Source: CADCTM01 sp049671305 (GTDB lineage: Bacteria; Cyanobacteriota; Cyanobacteriia; Cyanobacteriales; Coleofasciculaceae). From it: a stretch of 41,814 nucleotides of DNA. The position numbers and the translations under genes are program-made. The first letter of the stretch is position 1. Each line of letters starts with the position of its first letter. The notes below the pieces were generated by a model, which worked only from the letters and a program-made list of their open reading frames with translations, ran no database searches and was not told the origin of the DNA. Below, in pieces: positions 32,827-40,695 of this stretch. The DNA is taken from positions 1 through 41,814 of the forward strand of contig JBATUR010000109.1 of assembly GCA_049671305.1 (NCBI GenBank), given 5' to 3'.

Positions 32827-34179
32827 ATGCATTTTTCAAAAATTTTGATTGCCAATCGTGGGGAAATCGCCCTGCGGATTCTCCGAACCTGCGAAGAGAT
32901 GGGGATTTCCACTGTTGCGGTTCACTCAACCATCGATCGCCATGCCCTTCATGTCCAACTAGCAGATGAAGCGGTTTGTATCGGCGAACCTCCTAGTAGC
33001 AAAAGTTACTTAAACATTCCCAACATTATTGCTGCTGCCCTAACTCGCAACGCCACCGCCATTCATCCAGGATATGGTTTCCTAGCAGAAAATGCCCGAT
33101 TTGCCGAAATTTGTGCCGATCATCAAATCTCCTTTATCGGTCCTACCCCAGACTCGATTAGGGCTATGGGCGACAAATCCACCGCCAAAGAAACCATGCA
33201 AGGCGCTGGAGTACCAACTGTACCAGGAAGTGATGGATTACTAACCAGCGATCGCGAAGCTGGAGTAATCGCCCAAAAAATCGGCTATCCAATCATGATC
33301 AAAGCCACAGCCGGCGGTGGAGGACGAGGAATGCGATTTGTCCAAAATGAAACTGAACTTACCAAACTCTTCCTAGCCGCCCAAGGAGAAGCCGAAGCCG
33401 CCTTTGGCAACCCCGGCGTCTACCTCGAAAAATTTGTGAGTCGCCCCCGTCACATCGAATTTCAAATCCTCGCCGACAGCTACGGCAACGTCATTCACCT
33501 CGGCGAAAGAGACTGCTCAATTCAACGCCGTCATCAAAAACTACTAGAAGAAGCCCCTAGCCCCAGTTTGACGCCAGAATTACGCCAAAAAATGGGCAAC
33601 GCCGCCGTCATGGCAGCAAAATCCATCAACTACGTCGGTGCTGGAACAGTTGAATTTCTCCTTGATAGCTCTGGAGAATTCTACTTCATGGAAATGAATA
33701 CCCGCATCCAAGTCGAGCATCCAGTTACTGAAATGATTACAGGTTTAGACTTGGTTTGCGAACAAATTCGTATTGCCCAAGGCGAAAAACTACAACTCAC
33801 CCAAGAGCAAGTTGTCCTCAAAGGTCATGCGATCGAATGTAGAATTAACGCCGAAGACCCCGATCGCAATTTTCGCCCCCAACCTGGCATAATTAGCGGT
33901 TACCTGCCCCCTGGAGGACCGGGTGTTCGTATGGACTCTCATGTCTACACCGATTATGAAATTCCACCCTATTACGACTCATTGATCGGTAAATTAATCG
34001 TTTGGGGACCCAACCGCGACGCTGCGATCAACCGCATGAAGCGTGCTTTACGCGAGTGTGCTATTACTGGCGTACCAACCACGATCAATTTTCATCAAAG
34101 AATTTTGGAAACGCCAGCCTTCCTAGAAGGCGAAGTTTACACCAACTTCGTGGAGCAAATGCTCTCCCAAAAAAGCTAG
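32827..34179 (+). CDS. accC: Acetyl-CoA carboxylase, biotin carboxylase subunit
   Basis: AccC carboxylates biotin on AccB in an ATP- and bicarbonate-dependent step, the first committed stage of fatty-acid synthesis. The 450-residue length is normal. The ATP-grasp features are all there: ILIANRGEIALRILRTCEE at the start, IHPGYGFLAENARFAE near 78, the glycine-rich loop KATAGGGGRGMRFV near 158, ERDCSIQRRHQKLLEEAP near 230, and EMNTRIQVEHPVTEM near 290. The ATG at 32827 fits the family N-terminus MHFSKILIANRG. Upstream of it a weak sigma-70-like pair, TTGAAC at 32699 and GATAGT at 32721, could be its promoter. accB is not adjacent. Confidence 0.97.
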   Translation: MHFSKILIANRGEIALRILRTCEEMGISTVAVHSTIDRHALHVQLADEAVCIGEPPSSKSYLNIPNIIAAALTRNATAIHPGYGFLAENARFAEICADHQISFIGPTPDSIRAMGDKSTAKETMQGAGVPTVPGSDGLLTSDREAGVIAQKIGYPIMIKATAGGGGRGMRFVQNETELTKLFLAAQGEAEAAFGNPGVYLEKFVSRPRHIEFQILADSYGNVIHLGERDCSIQRRHQKLLEEAPSPSLTPELRQKMGNAAVMAAKSINYVGAGTVEFLLDSSGEFYFMEMNTRIQVEHPVTEMITGLDLVCEQIRIAQGEKLQLTQEQVVLKGHAIECRINAEDPDRNFRPQPGIISGYLPPGGPGVRMDSHVYTDYEIPPYYDSLIGKLIVWGPNRDAAINRMKRALRECAITGVPTTINFHQRILETPAFLEGEVYTNFVEQMLSQKS

Positions 34180-34227
34180 AACTCAGGAGATTGGCACTAC
34201 TTCTCATGCCAACTCCTGACAATCGGC

Positions 34228-34506
34228 TTAAGATATCATGCTAATCAGCCCCTGCTGACCCAAAAGAATCTCGCGCAGCAAGCTAAAAACCCCCACCAAA
34301 ATAATTGGGGAAATGTCTACACCTCCTATGGGAGGCACGATTTTTCGTACTGGTATCAAAAAAGGTTCGGTGGGCCAGGCTATTAGATTAAATGGTAGAC
34401 GGTTTAGGTCTACCTGGGGATACCAGGTAAGTACAATCCGAAAAATAAACAAAAAGATCATCAAGCCCAAGAAAATACCAAGAGTCAAAGTTGCGATCGC
34501 AGTCAT
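34228..34506 (-). CDS. YggT-family membrane protein
   Basis: The 92-residue protein has two hydrophobic helices at about residues 5-26 (LTLGIFLGLMIFLFIFRIVLTW) and 68-84 (SPIILVGVFSLLREIL). Between them lies the YggT signature: RLPFNLIAWPTEPFLIPVRKIVPP and GGVDISPII. In cyanobacteria and chloroplasts, YggT/Ycf19/CCB3 relatives are tied to thylakoid or nucleoid organisation or cytochrome b6f biogenesis; which applies here is unknown. It converges with accC and has only 48 bases between stop codons. A HIP1 site is at its 5' end. Confidence 0.9.
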   Translation of the reverse strand: MTAIATLTLGIFLGLMIFLFIFRIVLTWYPQVDLNRLPFNLIAWPTEPFLIPVRKIVPPIGGVDISPIILVGVFSLLREILLGQQGLISMIS

Positions 34507-34845
34507 GAGTAATTACTTATAGCGGTTAATCAGCCCACATACAGGCTTAAGACAGGTTTAGATATTGCTTATTTTTATTTTAAGCTACGGAACTACACGA
34601 ATATTCATAAAACTCTCAGTTTGCGCCAGCAGTCAGCATAAATTAAGTTTTGGTAATGTCTAGCTTGATGCCAGTGAGACTACCAGCTCAAAACAGTCTT
34701 ATTTGAGAACTTTTCAGCCATTTGAGCGATTCCTAACCTGAAGTCTCCTCGTTTTGGGCAAAAAACTACTACAACAACTAGCTTTTCAAGCAGGAAACAG
34801 ACTATTAGAATAATATGAAGAATATCTTTCACAGGTTGAAGTTCT
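34507..34845. other. Intergenic region upstream of psbX
   Basis: No gene is seen in these ~340 bases between the YggT start (minus strand) and psbX. It should contain both promoters. A candidate for psbX is described separately. I see no repeat or RNA gene. Confidence 0.45.
34783..34811 (+). promoter_or_regulatory. Possible psbX promoter
   Basis: A -10-like TAGAAT (34806-34811) lies 17 bases after a partial -35 TTTTCA (34783-34788). This predicts a start near 34818 and a ~28-base leader before psbX. Both elements are weak, so this is a guess from spacing. Confidence 0.3.
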
Positions 34846-34965
34846 ATGACTCCCTCACTCGCAAACTTTTTGTACAGTCTCCTAGCTGGCGCTTTGATAG
34901 TGGTTGTTCCCGCTACAGTTGCACTGATCTTTATCAGCCAAAAAGATAAAATTCAACGCTCTTAA
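34846..34965 (+). CDS. psbX: Photosystem II protein PsbX
   Basis: A 39-residue protein of the exact PsbX pattern: it begins MTPSLANFLYSLLAGALIVV and ends ALIFISQKDKIQRS. One transmembrane helix spans residues ~8-31, with a short basic stroma-side tail. PsbX is a small subunit of the photosystem II core near cytochrome b559 that supports plastoquinone exchange at the QB site. The gene is followed by a strong hairpin terminator and then ycf66, a gene neighbourhood I know from other cyanobacteria. No strong Shine-Dalgarno sequence precedes the ATG. Confidence 0.96.
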   Translation: MTPSLANFLYSLLAGALIVVVPATVALIFISQKDKIQRS

Positions 34966-34999
34966 GCTGATTTTTAAATTTTTTAACCTTAAACAATGG

Positions 35000-35027
35000 C
35001 AGGGCAGCAAGTTACATCGCTGCCCTG
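35000..35027 (+). terminator. Intrinsic terminator after psbX
   Basis: CAGGGCAGC (35000-35008) pairs perfectly with GCTGCCCTG (35019-35027), a GC-rich 9-bp stem with a 10-base loop, followed by TTTCAATTT. It lies 35 bases after the psbX stop, so psbX is probably a single-gene transcript. Confidence 0.85.
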
Positions 35028-35196
35028 TTTCAATTTAACTTTCTAACCAGTCTGACTTTGATCGGCTTGGACGTGCATCAAGAGATTTGATTAGCTTAAG
35101 CTGATAAGTAGAGCAAACTCAATCCAATTAGGTCTAGTTAAAGTAGAGATTTGTGATGATAACCCGCTACCATAGGACTGACTTAGGAGAACAGCA

Positions 35197-36012
35197 ATGG
35201 TAAATTTTGGCGGTGGCGCAGCCAGCCTTCTCGGAATATTTCTAATGGTTGCGGGCGCAGGACTATATTTTCTGCGATCAGTACGTCCAGAAGTGTCACG
35301 AGATCACGATATTCTTTTTGCCGCAGTAGGACTATTGTGCGGCGCTATTCTCTTATTTCAAGGCTGGAGACTTGACCCAATTCTGCTATTTGGTCAAGTT
35401 TTGATGAGCGGTTCAGCCATCTGGTTTACCTTTGAAACAATTCGGTTACGTGGTGTAACTACAGAAGTTGTTAAAAGAAACACGCCAATTGTTGATGATG
35501 ACCGTCCAGTTAGCCGCAACTATCGACCTTACGACCAAGAAGCTGAGTTGTACGACCAGCCTGAAATAGATGAGGAGCGATATGAAAATCGTCGGCTGCG
35601 TGGCTATGACGAACCTCGTAATAGCCGTGCCGAGAGATATGAAGAAGAAGTCCGCCGTCCCAAAAATCGAGGCAATTCAGATAGAACAGGAACCAGACCG
35701 TCTAAACGTCGCTCCCGTCCCCCCTCTAATCGCCCTCCAGTGCGGTCAGCAGATAGCTGGGAGACTCAAGTAGATACAAACAGTAGCTGGGAAGATCAAC
35801 CCCGTAGCAGCCGTCCACGACCGAGTACACGTCCCGACCGTGATGTGGAAATCGAGCCTACTAAGCCCAGATCGCGTCGTCCGTCAAAGGATCGCGTCTC
35901 ATCTGCACCAGCTAGAGAGGAAGAGGCAACACCAGCAGATTATGTTGATTATCAACCGATAGATGAATCTCCAGAGGATGACCGCGATAAACCAGAACGT
36001 TTTGATTATTAA
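35197..36012 (+). CDS. Ycf66 family protein
   Basis: The 271-residue protein starts with a Gly-rich hydrophobic helix (residues ~4-27, GGGAASLLGIFLMVAGAGLY). Two more helices follow at ~40-55 (ILFAAVGLLCGAILLFQGW) and ~64-84 (LLFGQVLMSGSAIWF). This is the Ycf66 domain known from cyanobacteria and some plastid genomes; its function is not known. From residue ~100 the protein turns into a long, disordered, highly charged tail rich in Arg, Pro, Asp, Glu and Tyr (for example YEEEVRRPKNRGN, SKRRSRPPSNRPPVR). The start at 35197 has a good ribosome binding site, AGGAGA. Confidence 0.93.
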   Translation: MVNFGGGAASLLGIFLMVAGAGLYFLRSVRPEVSRDHDILFAAVGLLCGAILLFQGWRLDPILLFGQVLMSGSAIWFTFETIRLRGVTTEVVKRNTPIVDDDRPVSRNYRPYDQEAELYDQPEIDEERYENRRLRGYDEPRNSRAERYEEEVRRPKNRGNSDRTGTRPSKRRSRPPSNRPPVRSADSWETQVDTNSSWEDQPRSSRPRPSTRPDRDVEIEPTKPRSRRPSKDRVSSAPAREEEATPADYVDYQPIDESPEDDRDKPERFDY

Positions 36013-36080
36013 TTAAAATGATTCAGGTTTGGCTCAGGGTGATTTTTCGATTCAATTTCGATTAAGGATTGATTGCGGTT

Positions 36081-36614
36081 GTGAAAATTAACAGGTGGCT
36101 TTGCCGAGGTATAGGATTAAGCCTAACAGCGCTAGTTGCCGCCTGTAGCCCTACTGCCCCAATCCTTGGACCCGTTGCCCTCAATAGTCGCTATACCGAT
36201 GAACAACCAGCTTTAAGCGGTGATGGTCGCCTTGTGGCATTTGTTTCTAGTCGAGGAGGCGATCGCCAAATTGTCATTTACGATCTACAACAACGGCGCT
36301 TTATTGATTTACCCAACCTAAATCAACGAGATGCGATCGCCGAAAGTCCAAGTCTCAGCCGTACAGGTCGCTATGTTGTCTACATTTCTAGCGACCAAGG
36401 ACGACCAGAAGTGCAACTTTATGACCGTGCTACTCAACGCGCCGAAATTATGACTCGTGGTTATCGTGGCTGGGTCAGAAATCCCAGTATAAGTCCTGAT
36501 GGTCGCTATATTAGCGTTGAAACCAGTCGTCGTGGTCAGTGGGATATTGAAGTATTAGACCGAGGCTCTAATGTTGAATTAGACCTCCCAGATGGTAGTA
36601 CCATTTCTCGATAG
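36081..36614 (+). CDS. PD40/TolB-like lipoprotein 1 of 3
   Basis: The GTG at 36081, after AAGGA, gives a 177-residue protein; an earlier in-frame TTG at 36069 is less likely. A lipoprotein signal (LTALVAAC) ends near residue 22, so the mature protein should be anchored to a membrane by a lipid. It then has three PD40 (TolB-type) beta-propeller repeats, each with a 'S.DGR.VAF.S...G...I..YD' pattern, such as PALSGDGRLVAFVSSRGG and PSISPDGRYISVETSRRG. TolB itself has six such repeats and a separate N-terminal domain; this protein is only half of a propeller. Its stop codon overlaps the GTG of the next copy by one base. Confidence 0.88.
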   Translation: MKINRWLCRGIGLSLTALVAACSPTAPILGPVALNSRYTDEQPALSGDGRLVAFVSSRGGDRQIVIYDLQQRRFIDLPNLNQRDAIAESPSLSRTGRYVVYISSDQGRPEVQLYDRATQRAEIMTRGYRGWVRNPSISPDGRYISVETSRRGQWDIEVLDRGSNVELDLPDGSTISR

Positions 36615-37132
36615 TGAAACCTTCTTTCGTTGTATCCATCACTGTTGCCCTGACCAGTTTCTTGACAAGTTGTACAGGTTCTGAACGCTTGGTGGATTAT
36701 GGTTTTGATCCAGGGGGACGTAGTTTAAATAGTGCCGCTTCCGAATTAACTCCCCAGATAGTAGGGCAATATATTGTGTTTGTTTCTGATCGTCGTGGCA
36801 GTCAGGATATTTATTTGTACGATACAACTGAGCGTCGTTTAATTGATTTGCCAGGACTCAATGCTCTAAATGCGATCGCTTCTCACCCAGGAATATCGGA
36901 AGATGGTAAAAGCATTGTCTTTGCTGCTAGTCGTGAAGGTCGTTCTGCTATCTACCTCTACAATAGGGAAACGACTCAGTTGCGTAACCTCACAGAAAAT
37001 CTACGCGCCGAGGTCAGAAATCCCACAATTAGTGCTGATGGCAGTACAATTGCTTTTGAAAAAGGTGAAAATGGTAAGTGGGAAATTGCTGTTTATAACC
37101 GTTCTGGACAACCACTAGATTTGCCAAACTAA
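36614..37132 (+). CDS. PD40/TolB-like lipoprotein 2 of 3
   Basis: The 172-residue protein starts with a GTG that shares a base with the previous stop, so translation is coupled. The lipobox is LTSC near residue 19. Three PD40-like repeats follow: VGQYIVFVSDRRGSQDIYLY, ISEDGKSIVFAASREGRSA and ISADGSTIAFEKGENGKWEI. The linker between the first two (RRLIDLPGLNALNAIASHP) matches its siblings (RRFIDLPNLNQRDAIAESP and KRLVDLPNLNRRDSSQDQP). The protein is probably exported and membrane-anchored. Its role is unknown; propeller domains usually bind other proteins. Confidence 0.88.
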   Translation: MKPSFVVSITVALTSFLTSCTGSERLVDYGFDPGGRSLNSAASELTPQIVGQYIVFVSDRRGSQDIYLYDTTERRLIDLPGLNALNAIASHPGISEDGKSIVFAASREGRSAIYLYNRETTQLRNLTENLRAEVRNPTISADGSTIAFEKGENGKWEIAVYNRSGQPLDLPN

Positions 37133-37217
37133 ATCTCTTATTACGAAAATCAAGCTACAGATACAAATTGAGCAGTTTGTTGTTTTATCCTAAGACTGTG
37201 AGCTTACAAAACCTTTA

Positions 37218-37709
37218 ATGAAGTTATCGATATATTACTGGTTAATCGTTTTTGTGGGATTGCTAATCAGTAGTTGTGGGACTCAGTTCAACTCACCACC
37301 ACAAATCATTGTGGGTGGGCTAAATAGTCAAAGAGCTGACGAATCTCCAGCTTATAGTAGTGATGGACGGTATCTTGCTTTTGCTTCAGACCGAAATCGT
37401 AGCCGTGATGTTTTCCTTTATGATTTGCAGCAAAAACGTTTAGTTGATTTACCAAATCTTAATCGTCGTGACTCAAGCCAAGACCAACCAACTTTGAGTG
37501 CTAATGGTCGTTTTATAGCGTATGTTTCCAACGAACGTGGCAAAACCGATGTTTTGGTTTATGACCGACAAATTCAGCGATCGCAACTTCTTACAGGTGG
37601 TGTTAGAGGTTCAGTGCGCCATCCTAGCATTAGAGGAGATGGAGGTTCTGTAGCTTATGAAACTAGTCAGCTTGGTCAATGGCATATTGCAATTGTTGAG
37701 CGACCTTAA
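37218..37709 (+). CDS. PD40/TolB-like lipoprotein 3 of 3
   Basis: The 163-residue protein has a hydrophobic signal (YYWLIVFVGLLISSC) with lipobox LISSC near residue 20 and three PD40-like repeats: YSSDGRYLAFASDRNRSR, LSANGRFIAYVSNERGKT and IRGDGGSVAYETSQLGQW. It is the third copy of a tandem family, 85 bases after the second and not overlapping, so it may have its own promoter. It converges on the ComEC gene with only 9 bases between them. Function is unknown. Confidence 0.88.
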   Translation: MKLSIYYWLIVFVGLLISSCGTQFNSPPQIIVGGLNSQRADESPAYSSDGRYLAFASDRNRSRDVFLYDLQQKRLVDLPNLNRRDSSQDQPTLSANGRFIAYVSNERGKTDVLVYDRQIQRSQLLTGGVRGSVRHPSIRGDGGSVAYETSQLGQWHIAIVERP

Positions 37710-37718
37710 GCCTTTTTA

Positions 37719-40079
37719 TTAAAGCAATGGAGCATCATTATTAACGGTTTCCAAAGTAGTTTCAAAACCCCCACGAGTTGTCCATTGAACCGCTCCATCG
37801 CGACCAGTCCAATATAGAGGAATTTTAGCATTTCTCATCAATTGCGCTGTTTCCAAGTCAACAGTATTAGAACTAGCGATCGCCACTTTGGGTTTTAAAA
37901 CTGCTAATAACTCAGGCAACAAACGTTCTCCCGACCACCAAAGTACTTGTATCGGCGCCAAGTTACCTGTTTTTAAAAGTTCTGTTTGGGTATCCGGTTT
38001 AGCGCTTCCCAAAAGTAGCCAGTTTTGACCACGAATTTTCAGTTGCAATATTTGCGCTTGAGCATTGATTAATTCTACTGCTGTAGAACCAAGCGGCAAA
38101 GTTTGACCTGTTGTTAGTTGTTGATAAGTTCCTTGTTGATTTTGAATTGCTGTGGCTATTGTCGAGGGCGCAGTTGTCACATCTTTTGCCTGGTTATCCT
38201 TTGCCATCAATTTGGCATCAGCACTATCGTAAAATGTAGTAATCTTTAAGCTTGACAGCATTTGCGACCAACCAGTCCTCAAACGTGGCTGAGAATCGAC
38301 AGCAATAGCCCAATTAATTTGATTTACTCCCTGCTTTTGTAAAAAAGGTAAAACCGTAAAACTGGCTGTATCAGCTTCCCCACTATTAATTAAAGTCACT
38401 TGTCCTTGGTCTTGAATTACCAAAACTTGCTCTTGAGCCGCAGCAAGTACTGTAACTTTAAACTGTGCCGCTTTTGTCTGCCAAACAGGTAGCGCTATCA
38501 AACTGATAGCAACTAAACCAACCAGCCACCAACGTTTTTGCCACTGTTTATTAATTGAAAGTATGCTGATTAATCCATATAGTACTAATACTTGCACCAC
38601 AGAAATTGTGCCAACGGCAATTGCATTTCCTGGTAGTTGATTAAATAATTGAACTATCGTAATTAAGAACTGAGTTGGATAATTGAGTAACCAAGCGGTC
38701 GCACTTCCGGCTGTCGTCCAAAATACTGCTGCCAAAGCACTAATAAAACCGCCAATACTAATTAGGGAAATTAACGGTGCAGAAATAATATTTGCTAAAG
38801 TGCTGTAGGGAGCAATGATGCCAAATACATAAAGTTGTAAAGGCAAAGTCCACAAAGAAGCAGCCAAAGGAATTGCTATCAAAAAAGCGATCGCAGGCGG
38901 CAGCCAGTCCAAACGTTTTGTTAAAGGAGGTACAGTTACAAGTAATCCTAAAGTAGCTAGAAAACTTAACTGAAAGCCTAAATCCCAAATCCAAAGCGGG
39001 TTAAATAATAATAAAAGAGTTGCCGCAACCAACAATGAACCCAAAGGTTTGACTTTTCGTTGCGTTACCAAAGCTATTAACGCGCCAAAACCCATAATTG
39101 TCGCCCTCAGTACCGAAGGCTGTATTCCAGTCAGGAAAACAAATAAAATTAAACCACCGGTTCCTAACAACAACTGCGTTTTAATTGAAAAACGCTTAGT
39201 CAGTATCAGCAGGTAGCCTAAAATCAAAGAAACTTGAGTACCGGAAGCTGCTAAAATATGAGCCAATCCAGCTTTGACAAACTGATCACGAATCTCAAAA
39301 GGGATATCTACGGCTTGAGCTCCCAAAACCATTGAAGTAATTAGCTGTCCTTTGGGACTATCCAGCCAATTTAGCTGAGAACGGCTAATTCTTTGTTGTA
39401 TTGCCCATCTTCCCCATCTATTCTGTTGTTGCTCATCAAAAGTATTAACTTGACGACCACTAAACCCAGCAAAGGCGCCTGATGAAATCAAGTATGCATT
39501 AAAATCAAAAGCACCTGGATTTAATGCCGGTTTTGGTTTATACAAAACCCCAGTAATAGTAACTATTTGACCAGGATAAAGACCAGTAGCTTGTAGTAAT
39601 GGTACAGTTACATACAACTTACCCCTAACACTTTTACTTACAGCGCCATTATTTTCACTACTTTCAACTTCATTTAATTGTGTAGCCTCTAACCAAAATT
39701 GACCTTTAGAAGAGCGAGTCAGGCGAGGTGAACTATCAACTTTGCCTTGAATCGTCACAACTTGCTCATTAACAATACCGCTATTGGAGCGGACAAATTG
39801 GCTAATATCATTCGACGCAGGTTGTGGTGTGCGCGCTTGAAAATAAATTGGTGCTATGGCAGCAATAATGCCAGCGATTAGCCAAAGCCTTGACTTTGGT
39901 CCGGTTCTCCAAAACTTCGGTAAAGCGATCGCACTTATTATTCCTAAGATACAGATGCCTGTAGCTAGTAGTCCATACTCCTGCCAAGAAATCGTCTGAG
40001 TTGGTAAACCCAAAATCGCCGTCGAGAGTAAACCAAAAATATAAGCCAAACTTAGTAAAGCACCACCAGCAAGATTCAT
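37719..40079 (-). CDS. ComEC/Rec2-family protein with a degenerate C-terminal domain
   Basis: ComEC forms the channel for single-stranded DNA entering the cell in natural transformation. With the ATG at 40079 (MNLAGGALLSLAYIFG) this protein has 786 residues; a longer frame to 40133 is unlikely because it would overlap the upstream gene. The N-terminal helices and OB-like domain (DUF4131) lie at residues ~1-200. The membrane Competence domain (~215-500) has KGQLITSMVLGAQAVDIP, AGLAHILAASGTQVSLI and GIQPSVLRATIMGFGALIAL. The C-terminal part (~545-786) is in the place of the metallo-beta-lactamase domain but lacks its motifs: where THPHADHIGG is expected there is AIAVDSQPRLRTGW. Nuclease activity from it is therefore unlikely. 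Confidence 0.92.
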   Translation of the reverse strand: MNLAGGALLSLAYIFGLLSTAILGLPTQTISWQEYGLLATGICILGIISAIALPKFWRTGPKSRLWLIAGIIAAIAPIYFQARTPQPASNDISQFVRSNSGIVNEQVVTIQGKVDSSPRLTRSSKGQFWLEATQLNEVESSENNGAVSKSVRGKLYVTVPLLQATGLYPGQIVTITGVLYKPKPALNPGAFDFNAYLISSGAFAGFSGRQVNTFDEQQQNRWGRWAIQQRISRSQLNWLDSPKGQLITSMVLGAQAVDIPFEIRDQFVKAGLAHILAASGTQVSLILGYLLILTKRFSIKTQLLLGTGGLILFVFLTGIQPSVLRATIMGFGALIALVTQRKVKPLGSLLVAATLLLLFNPLWIWDLGFQLSFLATLGLLVTVPPLTKRLDWLPPAIAFLIAIPLAASLWTLPLQLYVFGIIAPYSTLANIISAPLISLISIGGFISALAAVFWTTAGSATAWLLNYPTQFLITIVQLFNQLPGNAIAVGTISVVQVLVLYGLISILSINKQWQKRWWLVGLVAISLIALPVWQTKAAQFKVTVLAAAQEQVLVIQDQGQVTLINSGEADTASFTVLPFLQKQGVNQINWAIAVDSQPRLRTGWSQMLSSLKITTFYDSADAKLMAKDNQAKDVTTAPSTIATAIQNQQGTYQQLTTGQTLPLGSTAVELINAQAQILQLKIRGQNWLLLGSAKPDTQTELLKTGNLAPIQVLWWSGERLLPELLAVLKPKVAIASSNTVDLETAQLMRNAKIPLYWTGRDGAVQWTTRGGFETTLETVNNDAPLL

Positions 40080-40081
40080 TT

Positions 40082-40558
40082 TTATGCCAAGCCCAACTTC
40101 AAGCCTAGTAAAGCATGAAGAAACAGCAAGCAAAGTGCTGTACTTCCCAAATAAGCATGAATACTACGCCAGATGGTTTGCTTTCCCTCAAATCCAACCC
40201 TAGAAATTACACTATTAGCTCCCAACAACACCAGCACAAGTGATCCCGTCCAAAAATGAGGACTTTCCATAATTGGTTGATGCTGCATGACTAATGACAG
40301 CACTCCACCTGTATAACCAGCGGCAATGAAAAAAAACATCAATGGTGCAAGTTTACGATGATCGGCTCGGCTTTTTACTGCGGCTTCAACATCTGTTACT
40401 AATCGCCCACGCCAACCCGCTAAACCCACAAAACTACCCATTACAAAGACCACAATTGCCATCATCAATGGATGTCCCCAATGCACGATCGGCTCAGGTA
40501 TCCCTAAACTTCTAAAATAGTTAGCGATTGGTTCTAATAGCTGGCTCAAATTTGGCAT
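40082..40558 (-). CDS. DUF4079 family membrane protein
   Basis: The 158-residue protein has four hydrophobic helices at about residues 30-48, 72-90, 100-118 and 135-155. The His-rich pattern IVHWGHPLMM near 24, VMQHQPIMESPHFW near 91, IHAYLGS near 133 and LHALLG near 147 resembles the heme-ligand layout of cytochrome b561-type proteins, and I recognise the family as DUF4079. Heme binding is inference. The gene ends two bases before the comEC start on the same strand, so the pair is co-transcribed. Function is not known. Confidence 0.87.
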   Translation of the reverse strand: MPNLSQLLEPIANYFRSLGIPEPIVHWGHPLMMAIVVFVMGSFVGLAGWRGRLVTDVEAAVKSRADHRKLAPLMFFFIAAGYTGGVLSLVMQHQPIMESPHFWTGSLVLVLLGANSVISRVGFEGKQTIWRSIHAYLGSTALCLLFLHALLGLKLGLA

Positions 40559-40695
40559 CAGGTTTTTAATCCTTTATGTATGCAAGTCATTCTGCGAAGG
40601 CTAAGAAATCACCACTATATAATTTAACCGAGCCATGTCATTACAGAAAAGTGTCTACGAAATCCTGAATCTTGTGCTGGTTGTGATCAATTCCT

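Noticed and set aside
35570..35773. Frame-shifted open frame inside ycf66
   Set aside because: It arises from the Arg-rich codons of the Ycf66 tail.
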